From positions 1-14,456 of the forward strand of contig CAZKDZ010000035.1 in NCBI GenBank assembly GCA_964551635.1: a stretch of DNA of 14,456 bases. Reading direction: 5' to 3'. Of this stretch, positions 7,633 through 14,456 are shown piece by piece (position 1 is the first letter of the stretch; each line of letters begins with the position of its first letter). Source of the DNA: JAAXHE01 sp964551635 (GTDB lineage Bacteria > Latescibacterota > UBA2968 > GCA-2709665). The notes below the pieces were generated by a model. That model did no database searches. It saw only the letters and a list, made by a program, of their open reading frames with translations, and was not told the origin of the DNA. Both the position numbers and the translations under genes were made by a program.

Positions 7633-9618
7633 CTAATTGATGTACCGTTCCCGCAGATACCTTGCAATCTCGCGAACGGTTGCCTCCGTGCCTCGAATCG
7701 CGTCGTGGACCCGATTGTGCCACGGCTCGGGCCCAAGCGTCCCCCGCCAGTGCCGGATCGCGGCGATGTTCGCCTCCCCGGCGGCCTCGAGCGACTCGAT
7801 CGCCGCCTGAAGTACCGTCTGAACGTCCGGGTCGGCCAGGTCGCGCGTCGCCACGCTCTCCGCAACGTGATAGACGCGCCGGGCAAGCTCCACGTAAGAC
7901 ATGACGACGCGGGTCTCATTGACGCAGTCCGGGCTCTCGAATTCGGAAGCGATCTGAATCGCCCGGCGGCACGCGTCGACCTTTTCTTCGAAGGACGCCT
8001 CATTTACGTAGTACCGGAACATCCCTTCGCCGAGATAGGGTCGTTGTTTCCGGCGAACCATCTCAACGGCCTTCCCCCACGAATAACAGACCGGAAAGTC
8101 CGAGTCGTAGACGTCGAATGCAACGGGCCCTGACAGTTCCGACCAGTCCGCGAACGCCTCGACGTCGGCGAACCCTTCTCTCGTGGCCCATGCGATGGCG
8201 AACTCCCTTTCGGTGCGCCCTTTCAGGTTCCATGCATATTCCGCCAGGGCCGCGACGTTGGTTCCGCACGTCTCCCTGCCCATGGTCACCCACGCCATCA
8301 TCCCGAAGGCTCCGCTGTATTGCCGTCGAATCAGATGGCCCACGTAGTCCCTGATCCGGTGCGGCGAGGACTGCGGCACCTTGAATTCGGGGGTTTCCAC
8401 CCGTCCGTTGGCATTGACCGGCACGTCGTAGCTCGCGATCCATCGTCCCTGCGAAGCGTGGTAATCCAGCAGGGGATTGGCCGTTAGATCCCTGGGCAGA
8501 TGCAGCACGCGTTCCATTTCGGTAGCGCATGCCCGCCCGACTTTCACCTCCGGAGGCAACTCCGCCAGGACGCGGTAATCCCGCTCAGACGTCGTCGTAG
8601 ACAGAAAAATGCGGAGGTCGAAGTCGGGAAACCGCGGTCGAATCCGCTTCCAGGCGTTTACGAACGCCCGGGATTCGAGGACAAACTGCCCGACGGCTGT
8701 ACAGTCGTCGCAACCACACTGGGCGGGCCGCTCGGTCAGCCAGCATCCCACCTCGGACGCGCCCTGCGATGCGATGTCCGCCATCCATTCTTCCAGAATA
8801 TCCACCAACACGGGTTTGGACGCGCACGGCGCCCGGTGCCGGTTGCCTTTCTTGTGGGCGAAATACCGTCCCGCCAGCGCGCCGTCGCCCTTGCCCGCCA
8901 GTTCGGGATAGGCGCGGAACAGGCCGCGGTCGTGCAGAAAGTTCAGATGGGTGATCAGCGGTACGTAGTTGAATCCGAGCAGTCGCGCCTTTTCCATAAG
9001 CGCACGATCGATCCGGGCGTGGTTGGGTTTCCCGCGCTCCACCATCGACAGCTCCGTGGAGTCCATCTTGCCGTAGTTCAGCTTCATCGATGCCATCCAG
9101 GGGATCCATTCCTCCGGCGTGGGAAAGTTCCACATGCCCCGTTCTTCCAGGTCCGGCCAATCGGTCACCGAAACGAGCGGTATACGGATCCTGCCGGGCG
9201 ACACACCCGGTTCAAGGAGTTGGTGAAGGGTACGGGCCGCATACGTGATCCCGCGTCCGGACAGCGCGGCCAGCACCAGACGCCGCCCCTCCGGACGGAT
9301 CGTATATGCCTGCTCGCAATTCGGCAACCTTCTCAGCCTGTCGGCATCCGCCCCGCCGTCCACCAGACCGATCGCAATCACAAATGCGCCGCCCGGAGTT
9401 GGGTCCCCCGCCTCTGCGGCGCCTGCCTGCCCAGCGTCCTGCGCTGCGTGCAGGCACAGCGCTTCCAGCATCGTTGCCGCGTTCTTCTCGGCCGGTTCCG
9501 CTCCCGGTCTCACCTCAACCGAAACCGCCGCCGGGCGACATTCAACGTCCCCCTCGAATGTGATCTCATGTGGAAGCGGCAGCAGAAAACGCTTCCATTG
9601 CTCGAAACGATCTTCCAT
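7633..9618 (-). CDS. GH20-like glycosidase-fold protein, non-canonical active site
   Basis: This is a 661-residue protein. The N-terminal 150 residues match the alpha/beta domain that precedes the barrel in family 20 beta-hexosaminidases (AYTIRPEGRRLVLAALSGRG at 104-123, then ITYAARTLHQLL). The barrel begins at SVTDWPDLEERGMW (150-163) with KLNYGKMD (179-186). The canonical GH20 catalytic HxGGDE is absent. The region around 286-306 instead reads EVGCWLTERPAQCGCDDC, with Glu289 and Glu296 as candidate acids and a CxCxxC cluster (Cys301, 303, 306). The C-terminal third (about 460-661) is helical. There is no signal peptide at the N-terminus, so an intracellular role on an imported or cytosolic glycoconjugate is suggested. 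It is first in the four-gene operon. The start ATG has a modest GGATGAG upstream. Glycoside hydrolysis is inferred from fold, not from conserved catalytic residues. Confidence 0.8.
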   Translation of the reverse strand: MEDRFEQWKRFLLPLPHEITFEGDVECRPAAVSVEVRPGAEPAEKNAATMLEALCLHAAQDAGQAGAAEAGDPTPGGAFVIAIGLVDGGADADRLRRLPNCEQAYTIRPEGRRLVLAALSGRGITYAARTLHQLLEPGVSPGRIRIPLVSVTDWPDLEERGMWNFPTPEEWIPWMASMKLNYGKMDSTELSMVERGKPNHARIDRALMEKARLLGFNYVPLITHLNFLHDRGLFRAYPELAGKGDGALAGRYFAHKKGNRHRAPCASKPVLVDILEEWMADIASQGASEVGCWLTERPAQCGCDDCTAVGQFVLESRAFVNAWKRIRPRFPDFDLRIFLSTTTSERDYRVLAELPPEVKVGRACATEMERVLHLPRDLTANPLLDYHASQGRWIASYDVPVNANGRVETPEFKVPQSSPHRIRDYVGHLIRRQYSGAFGMMAWVTMGRETCGTNVAALAEYAWNLKGRTEREFAIAWATREGFADVEAFADWSELSGPVAFDVYDSDFPVCYSWGKAVEMVRRKQRPYLGEGMFRYYVNEASFEEKVDACRRAIQIASEFESPDCVNETRVVMSYVELARRVYHVAESVATRDLADPDVQTVLQAAIESLEAAGEANIAAIRHWRGTLGPEPWHNRVHDAIRGTEATVREIARYLRERYIN

Positions 9619-9721
9619 CTCTCATCCAGTCCACAGATTGGTTTCGGCCGCGCCGACACTGCGTTTTACACGCTGACGCGTTGGCGTCCGCGGGCTTCGG
9701 TGCGCATCGGATTTACGCTGT

Positions 9722-9752
9722 ATATGATTGCAACGGGGTACCGGAAAGTCAA
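9722..9752 (-). promoter_or_regulatory. Weak candidate promoter for the four-gene operon
   Basis: On the minus strand, TTGACT (plus 9747-9752) is followed after 19 nt by TCATAT (plus 9722-9727). The -35 is good, but the spacer is long and the -10 is poor. The 269-nt divergent region 9619-9887 must serve both directions, and this is the best match seen toward the operon, so it is offered tentatively. No operator or regulator gene was found. Confidence 0.25.
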
Positions 9753-9805
9753 GCTATAACGGCAGTCCGCATCGACGGTTTGCCGCGCCATTTTCAGGAA
9801 AACTG

Positions 9806-9834
9806 TTGACAGCAATCGAGCAGATGGTTAATAT
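9806..9834 (+). promoter_or_regulatory. Sigma70-type promoter of dut-ispH
   Basis: A perfect TTGACA (9806-9811) is followed after exactly 17 nt by TAATAT (9829-9834). Transcription would start near 9841. That leaves a leader of about 47 nt to the proposed CTG start of dut and includes the AAGGAAG ribosome binding site at 9874-9880. It is the only strong plus-strand promoter seen upstream of dut and ispH. Confidence 0.8.
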
Positions 9835-9873
9835 GGTTTCATTGATAGACCCGCTGCCGACAGGCCGTTGATA

Positions 9874-9880
9874 AAGGAAG
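9874..9880 (+). promoter_or_regulatory. Ribosome binding site deciding the dut start
   Basis: AAGGAAG lies 7 nt before CTG 9888 and 43 nt before GTG 9924. Only the former is a workable spacing, so this site supports the upstream non-AUG start of dut. Confidence 0.6.
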
Positions 9881-9887
9881 CGCGACG

Positions 9888-10337
9888 CTGGGCGAGCACG
9901 TAAAGAAAATCCGGATCAGGCGGGTGGACCCGTCGCTCCCACTGCCGCGCCACCAGACTCCCGGCTCGGTCGGATTCGATCTGCTCTGCAGGAAGGACAT
10001 CGTGGTCCCGCCGGGCGAAATCCGTCTTGTCCCGGCCAATCTCATCGTTGCCGTTCCTCCAGGATACATGCTTCTGCTTGCCGCCCGAAGCAGCCTGCCG
10101 CACAGAAAGGGCCTGATGGTGCCGAATGGTGTGGGCATTGTCGATCAGGACTACCGCGGACCCAATGACGAAATCCACGTCCAGGTTTACAACTTTACAG
10201 ACGGCCCGGTGAGTGTCCGGCGGCGTGAACGGCTCGCGCAGGGGATATTCGTACGCATCGTCCAGGCCGACTGGGATGAAACGGAACAAACCGGCGCGCC
10301 CGATCGAGGCGGGTTCGGCAGCACCGGTCAGGAATGA
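9888..10337 (+). CDS. dut: dUTP diphosphatase (dUTPase), probable CUG start
   Basis: This is a homotrimeric-type dUTPase, which hydrolyses dUTP to dUMP and pyrophosphate and so keeps uracil out of DNA. All five family motifs are visible. Numbered from the GTG at 9924 they are GSVGFDL (14-20), ARSSLPHRKGL (54-64), GVGIVDQDYRG (69-79, with Asp74 the likely catalytic base), RERLAQGIF (101-109) and RGGFGSTG (128-135). The first standard start codon, GTG at 9924, would give only 137 residues and cut into the first strand. The upstream in-frame residues VKKIRIRRV before DPSLPLP look like the normal dUTPase N-terminus. The only start-like codon there is CTG at 9888, placed 7 nt after a strong AAGGAAG (9874-9880), giving 149 residues, the usual family length. 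If CUG is not used, the gene is 9924-10337. Confidence 0.88.
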   Translation: MGEHVKKIRIRRVDPSLPLPRHQTPGSVGFDLLCRKDIVVPPGEIRLVPANLIVAVPPGYMLLLAARSSLPHRKGLMVPNGVGIVDQDYRGPNDEIHVQVYNFTDGPVSVRRRERLAQGIFVRIVQADWDETEQTGAPDRGGFGSTGQE

Positions 10338-10396
10338 GGAGCAGGAGCAACCAAAAAAAGATCCGGACGCGTTACCGGGCGCGGAGTTCACCAGAC

Positions 10397-11620
10397 ATGG
10401 CACGCAAATTCGACATTCCTGAATTCTACAAGAGTCCCGTCATATCGCGCGTGAAGGCGTACAGGCAGATGCAGGACATGCGCAAACGGGATCTTTCGCC
10501 CTCGGTACTCGACTTCGGCCCGGTCCGATTTCTCCTGGCCCGTCATTTCGGGTTCTGTTTCGGCGTGGAAAACGCCATTGAAATCGCATACCGCACGCTC
10601 GAGGAACACCCGGACCGGCGCATCTATTTTCTCAACGAAATGATCCACAATCCGAATGTCAACAACGACCTGAAGGACAGGGGCGTCGAGTTCATATTCG
10701 ACCCGCACGGAATGCAGCTCATCCCGTGGAATTACCTTGCGCCGGAAGATATCGTCGTGGTTCCCGCGTTCGGTACGACGGTTGAAATCCAGGAAGCGCT
10801 TGCGTCCCGCGGCATCGACGCCTACACGTACAACACAACCTGCCCCTTTGTGGAGCGGGTCTGGAACCGAAGCGCCAAACTGGGTGAGTCGGGATTCTCC
10901 GTGGTCGTACACGGCAACGACACCCACCAGGAGACCCGCGCCACTTTCTCTCACAGCGTCCGAAACGCGCCCACGGTCGTGGTACTGGACATGGAAGAGG
11001 CGCACGAGCTTGCAGACGTCATCAGGGGCAAGGCGGATCGCAGCGTCTTTTACGAACGCTTCGGCCACAAATGCTCGGAGGGCTTTGACCCGGACGATCA
11101 CCTCCATCGCATCGGAATCGTCAATCAGACGACCATGCTTGCAACCGAAACGCGGCACATCGCAAGAGTCCTCCGGGACGCGCTGGCGGACCGTTACGGT
11201 GAGGAAAACATCCGGAAGCACTACGCCGACACTTCGGACACCCTGTGCTACGCAACCAATGAAAACCAGAACGCGACGTATGTCCTCGTCGAACAGGATG
11301 CGGACCTGGCTCTGGTCGTGGGCGGATACAACTCGTCCAATACGTCGCACATCGTCGAACTCTGTCTCGAGCAGATGCCCACCTATTTTATCAAGGGCGC
11401 GGATGAAATCCGTTCGGAAACCCTGATCCGCCACTTCAGCCTGGAAACAAAAAAAGCCGCCCATACAACGGACTGGCTGCCGGACAAACGCCCCCTGAGC
11501 GTGGCGCTGACGTCCGGTGCTTCGTGCCCCGATGCCATTGTCGATGACGTGCTTCTGCGCGTACTCTCCTTTTTCGAACCCACCCGATCCCTCGACGACG
11601 TCCTCGCCAGCTACGCCTGA
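10397..11620 (+). CDS. ispH: 4-hydroxy-3-methylbut-2-enyl diphosphate reductase (long, plant/cyanobacterial type)
   Basis: This enzyme catalyses the last step of the MEP isoprenoid pathway, reducing HMBPP to IPP and DMAPP with a [4Fe-4S] cluster. The 407-residue protein has three cluster cysteines: Cys54 (GFCFGV), Cys149 (TTCPFVERVWN) and Cys284 (TLCYATNENQ). Substrate and proton-relay residues are His84 (EMIHNPNV), His177 and Glu179 (THQETRATFSH), and the GGYNSSNTSH loop (309-318). The position of the second E. coli substrate His is AFGTT (124-128), as in plant and cyanobacterial enzymes, and an N-terminal extension of about 40 residues is present. The start ATG 10397 (MARKFDIPEFYKSP) fits long-type homologues and has GGAG 10 nt upstream. 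An in-frame ATG at 10334 overlaps the dut stop (ATGA) but adds a non-conserved basic leader. It is probably cotranscribed with dut. Confidence 0.95.
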   Translation: MARKFDIPEFYKSPVISRVKAYRQMQDMRKRDLSPSVLDFGPVRFLLARHFGFCFGVENAIEIAYRTLEEHPDRRIYFLNEMIHNPNVNNDLKDRGVEFIFDPHGMQLIPWNYLAPEDIVVVPAFGTTVEIQEALASRGIDAYTYNTTCPFVERVWNRSAKLGESGFSVVVHGNDTHQETRATFSHSVRNAPTVVVLDMEEAHELADVIRGKADRSVFYERFGHKCSEGFDPDDHLHRIGIVNQTTMLATETRHIARVLRDALADRYGEENIRKHYADTSDTLCYATNENQNATYVLVEQDADLALVVGGYNSSNTSHIVELCLEQMPTYFIKGADEIRSETLIRHFSLETKKAAHTTDWLPDKRPLSVALTSGASCPDAIVDDVLLRVLSFFEPTRSLDDVLASYA

Positions 11621-11723
11621 GCCGCCGGTCCCGGTCACCCGGCTTTGGGCCGGCGCGAATACGGACCTTCCCGGGGCACGCGATCGGCTCCAGACGGGCG
11701 TCGTCCAACCGCAACATCGTCAG

Positions 11724-12956
11724 TCAGATGGACGCCAGCGGCCCAAGCGCCACCACCGCCGGGTCGCTGTCCAGCGGGTAACGCTCCAGGTATTCGGCCA
11801 CCCGCTCCGGCGTAACGGCGTCGATCTCGGCCAACTCTTCTTCCAGCGTCCTCAGCGGCGTATCCGTACTCAGACTTCCAACGATCTGTGAAAAACGCCG
11901 GAGTCCGTGTTCGCCACCGACAACCAGGGAAGTCGCCTGTTTGGTCCTGGATCTGGCGAGGGCTTCTCCGTCGATTCCCTTTTTCAGACCGTCGATTTCT
12001 TTCTGTACAATATCAAGCACCTGCGGGACGTTTTCCGGATCGACGGAGACATACGTGTAAAAGAGACCGGTATCGCTGAAACCGTAGAAATCCGCCGAGG
12101 CCTCGTCGGCGAGCCCCTTCTGTACAACCGACCAGTAAAGACGACTGTTGCTGGACGCGCCGAGATAGTGGGCGAGCAGGTCCGCGGTCGTCGCCCAGTC
12201 ATCCGAGTCGCAGGGTGCCGGAAACGCCATTGCGATATGCTCGCGGATCACGTTCGGACGCTCCAGCACCCGTCTGGTCGAATGGAATGAGGGCTCTATC
12301 TGCTCCCGAACGGCCTTCCCCGGTTCCCATCCGCCACAATGCGTTTCAGCCGTTCGAATCATCGCGTCCCGATCGAATCTGCCGGTGACGACGAGCGTCA
12401 TATTGTCCGGCGCGTATCGCCTGTTGAAATAGTCCGCCATCTGCTCCCTGGTGATCGGCCCGATCGTGTCCTCGGTCCCCAGAACGCTCTGCCCGAGCGG
12501 ATGCCCCGCAAATGCCTCCTGGATCAGTTCGTCAATAATCAGCGCGTCCGGCCGGTCACGATACATCGCGATCTCTTCCAGGATGACCTTCTTCTCCATG
12601 TCGAACTGGTCTTCCGGAAGCGTGGACCGCATCATGTCTGCAAGGATCTCGGCCGAGCTTCCTGCCCGTTCGCTTTGCACCCAGTGAAAATAGGCGGTAC
12701 CCTCCCACCAGGTATACGCGTTCCACATCGCGCCGAGATCGTCCACGTCGAGACTCAGCTGGCGCCAGTCGCGGCTGGCCGTGCCCTTGAAACACATATG
12801 TTCGAGAAAGTGCGACACGCCGGCAAGTTCTGCCGGTTCGTCCCGCGAGCCGGTATGCACATAGAATCCGATCGCCGCGGAGTTGATCCTGGGAATCGAC
12901 TCGAACACCAGCTGAAGCCCGTTGTCGAGCGTATGGGTGGAAAACGGTGACTGCAT
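11724..12956 (-). CDS. M16 zinc peptidase, catalytic (HxxEH) subunit
   Basis: This is a 410-residue member of the pitrilysin/processing-peptidase family (M16). The inverted zinc motif is HFLEH (49-53), with the distal zinc ligand Glu128 in VILEEIAMY (124-132), the normal spacing. Further family landmarks are FKGTASR (56-62), YAPDNMTLVVTG (181-192) and SSNSRLY (268-274). It lacks the Arg/Tyr substrate-anchoring pair: the equivalent stretch reads VVQKGLADEA. The partner encoded upstream carries that pair, so the active enzyme is probably a heterodimer. No signal peptide is visible. The start is set at ATG 12954-12956 (MQSPFSTHTLDNG) because GGGAG (plus 12963-12967) is 6 nt upstream; the longer in-frame start at 13013 would overlap the upstream gene. 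It lies 31 nt after that gene. It converges with ispH across a 103-nt gap that shows only a weak GC hairpin (11639-11653) without a T tract. Confidence 0.93.
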   Translation of the reverse strand: MQSPFSTHTLDNGLQLVFESIPRINSAAIGFYVHTGSRDEPAELAGVSHFLEHMCFKGTASRDWRQLSLDVDDLGAMWNAYTWWEGTAYFHWVQSERAGSSAEILADMMRSTLPEDQFDMEKKVILEEIAMYRDRPDALIIDELIQEAFAGHPLGQSVLGTEDTIGPITREQMADYFNRRYAPDNMTLVVTGRFDRDAMIRTAETHCGGWEPGKAVREQIEPSFHSTRRVLERPNVIREHIAMAFPAPCDSDDWATTADLLAHYLGASSNSRLYWSVVQKGLADEASADFYGFSDTGLFYTYVSVDPENVPQVLDIVQKEIDGLKKGIDGEALARSRTKQATSLVVGGEHGLRRFSQIVGSLSTDTPLRTLEEELAEIDAVTPERVAEYLERYPLDSDPAVVALGPLASI

Positions 12957-12987
12957 GCATATCTCCCGTAAGTCCTGACAGGTCCTG

Positions 12988-14226
12988 CTATGACCCCAGG
13001 GCCCGCGGCCCAAGTGTCACAATCGTGGAAGGAGACGGTGGAAAGGCCTCCAGACTGGCTGGTATCCGGTCCAATGTCACGCCGTCTATACCTGCGGCGA
13101 TCTGCTGCAAAGAGCGCGGACGCCCATCGATAAACAGACCGTCCATCATACTGCCCACGCGACCTTCCGGCAAATCACCGGTTGTGAACAGCTGACCCTT
13201 CAGGACGGTTTTTGCCCTGTCGAGCTCGGCCTGCGTCACATCCTCCGCGATCCGCCCCACCTCTTTCCGGCATACGGACAGGGTTTCGTCGGCACGGTCA
13301 GCCGTGGTACCGGCGTACAGCGCAATCAAACCCCCTCCACGGCGGGCGCGATACGAGGCCGAGACACTGTACGCCAGCCCCCGCTTCTCCCGAACCTCGG
13401 TGAACAGCCTGCTGGACCCGCTGCCGGAGAGTACCGCAACCGCGAGCTGGGTCGGATAATAGAGCGCGTGTCCCCTCGGCGCGGCGCCGAAGAGCAGACA
13501 GATGTGCGCCTGTTCGGACTCTTTGGTGTGGTGTGCCGTCCGGTCCGCCACGGAAATCGGCAGCGGATCCCGGGGCGGCGGCCCGGACCCCTCCCAGCCG
13601 CCGAACGCCTCTTCGACGGCACGGAACATCTCTTCCGTTCCGAGGCCGCCGGCCACGGATATCAGAAGACGCTGCGGGCTGCATAGCCGCCGCCAGAACC
13701 CGCGCACGTCGCCCGGTTCGATCGCCGCGATGGTTGGGGCCTCTCCCAGCGGATTGCGCCCCATCGGATCCCCCAACCCGGCCTGATAGGCCATAAACAC
13801 AACCTGGTGGGTCGGATTGTCTTCCAGGCGCTTGAGTTCCTCCAGCGCAAGCGTTTTCGCCACCTCGACCTGCTCGTCCGGAAAGGATGCTCCGCAAAAC
13901 ACCTCGGCGTAGAGTCGCAAACCCCTCGGAAAATGCCTGGGCAGGAGCTGCACCTGGAACTCTGTGAATTCCACGGCTGTCGCAGAGCCGCGTCGCGCAC
14001 CCAGGGAATCGAAAGCGTCGTAAATAGAGCGTGCGTCACGATTCGGCGTTCCCTTGAGGAGCGTCTCTTCGGCAACCCAGGCCAATCCGAGCCGGTCGGC
14101 AGGGTCGTCACACGCCCCGAAGCCGAACCGGAAGGCAACCACAACGGACTGGGCGCCGGGCAAGGACTCAGCCACGACTTCAATCCCGTTCTTCAGGGTG
14201 TGTCGCTGCGGTTCAGATGAATGCAT
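12988..14226 (-). CDS. M16 peptidase-like, non-catalytic subunit carrying the R/Y pair
   Basis: This is a 412-residue M16-family protein with the two-lobe arrangement but a destroyed zinc motif: where the partner has HFLEH, this reads WVAEE (50-54), followed by the conserved LLKGT. It keeps the C-terminal substrate-anchoring pair Arg279 and Tyr286 in VREKRGLAYSVSASYR (278-293). This is the usual division of labour in heterodimeric bacterial M16B enzymes, where one subunit binds zinc and the other supports substrate binding. The start at ATG 14224-14226 (MHSSEPQRHTLKNG) is supported by GGAAGG (plus 14233-14238) 6 nt upstream and by the conserved first strand, which follows at once. The 68-residue in-frame extension to 14430 runs into the repeat and is not coding. 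It is first in a two-gene operon with the catalytic subunit. Confidence 0.92.
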   Translation of the reverse strand: MHSSEPQRHTLKNGIEVVAESLPGAQSVVVAFRFGFGACDDPADRLGLAWVAEETLLKGTPNRDARSIYDAFDSLGARRGSATAVEFTEFQVQLLPRHFPRGLRLYAEVFCGASFPDEQVEVAKTLALEELKRLEDNPTHQVVFMAYQAGLGDPMGRNPLGEAPTIAAIEPGDVRGFWRRLCSPQRLLISVAGGLGTEEMFRAVEEAFGGWEGSGPPPRDPLPISVADRTAHHTKESEQAHICLLFGAAPRGHALYYPTQLAVAVLSGSGSSRLFTEVREKRGLAYSVSASYRARRGGGLIALYAGTTADRADETLSVCRKEVGRIAEDVTQAELDRAKTVLKGQLFTTGDLPEGRVGSMMDGLFIDGRPRSLQQIAAGIDGVTLDRIPASLEAFPPSPSTIVTLGPRALGS

Positions 14227-14388
14227 AGTCGACCTTCCATGGAAATGACAGGCGGGTGGGACGTTTCCGTCCGACACAACGCGCAAAACAAAAACCGGAA
14301 TATAGGCTACGAATCCGTTACGCGAAAGTAAAACTTGGCGCGAGTTGCACATTCTCCGGCCTGGGGGATGCTCATTTTCCGCTGCCGG

Positions 14389-14440
14389 TCGCCCACGAGA
14401 GCCGGCCGCAGCCCGGATGGGCTTTCTCAACGGGCTGTTA
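14389..14440 (-). repeat. Second, inverted copy of the MITE-like repeat end
   Basis: Read on the minus strand from 14440, this segment matches 148-199 at 43 of 52 positions, without gaps, starting TAACAGCCCGTTGAGAAAGC. The match fades after that, so the copy is diverged or only one arm is recognisable. A possible remnant of the opposite arm is TCCGTT and AAAGT at about 14313-14330, too degenerate to be sure. The copy lies upstream of the M16 operon, in opposite orientation to the copy at the left edge. The sequence 14227-14388 between it and the M16 start holds no gene. Confidence 0.7.
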
Positions 14441-14456
14441 GTGTCCTGTCCCGGAA

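Noticed and set aside
8500..9759. 419-codon plus-strand open frame antisense to the GH20-like gene
   Set aside because: It lies wholly opposite a gene with clear family similarity and encodes no recognisable domain. Long antisense frames are common in GC-rich DNA.
10388..11638. 416-codon minus-strand open frame antisense to ispH
   Set aside because: The plus strand carries all IspH cysteines and motifs; the antisense protein shows no family signature.
11639..11653. CCGGC/GCCGG hairpin between ispH and the M16 gene as a terminator
   Set aside because: The 5-bp stem has no following T run on either strand.
14299..14304. TATATT on the minus strand as a -10 box for the M16 operon
   Set aside because: No acceptable -35 hexamer lies 16-19 nt upstream, so it cannot be called a promoter on this evidence alone.
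14227..14430. 68-residue N-terminal extension of the non-catalytic M16 subunit
   Set aside because: It is encoded by the repeat and intergenic DNA, is absent from the conserved family start, and a good ribosome binding site supports ATG 14226.

Overview
This is a GC-rich bacterial window with eight well-supported protein genes plus two edge repeats; no RNA genes or CRISPR arrays were seen. The gene content is a long plant/cyanobacterial-type IspH, a paired M16 peptidase operon, a UVR-motif protein next to HflX, and an accessory operon with an Ldh_2 oxidoreductase, a glycosidase-like protein and a HemL-like aminotransferase. This resembles what is seen in environmental phyla often known only from metagenomes. 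The exact phylum cannot be fixed from the sequence, and the taxonomic hint is inference only.

Layout from left to right: (1) 1-312 holds a bidirectional hairpin terminator and a 165-bp inverted-repeat (MITE-like) element that touches the hflX stop codon. (2) 310-2436, minus strand, is a two-gene operon (UVR-motif protein, then hflX) with its own near-consensus sigma70-type promoter at 2501-2529. (3) 2564-9618, minus strand, is a tight four-gene operon. In transcription order it encodes a GH20-like glycosidase-fold protein, an Ldh_2-family NAD(P) dehydrogenase, an 885-residue M28 peptidase/AAC(3) acetyltransferase fusion, and a HemL-like class III aminotransferase. (4) 9806-11620, plus strand, is a dut-ispH operon driven by a TTGACA-17-TAATAT promoter; dut probably starts at a non-AUG (CUG) codon. 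(5) 11724-14226, minus strand, is a pair of M16 peptidase subunits: the first-transcribed lacks the zinc motif but carries the R/Y pair, and the second carries HxxEH and lacks R/Y. (6) 14227-14456 is an upstream region ending in a second, inverted copy of the repeat.

How they fit together: hflX, dut, ispH and the M16 pair are housekeeping or quality-control genes. The four-gene operon is the accessory and most novel part. A dehydrogenase plus a PLP aminotransferase can jointly convert a hydroxyl into an amine. The AAC(3) domain could then acylate that amine, and the M28 and GH20-like parts could release or trim the substrate. None of the four proteins shows a signal peptide, no transporter is present, and no described pathway was recognised, so the substrate remains unknown.
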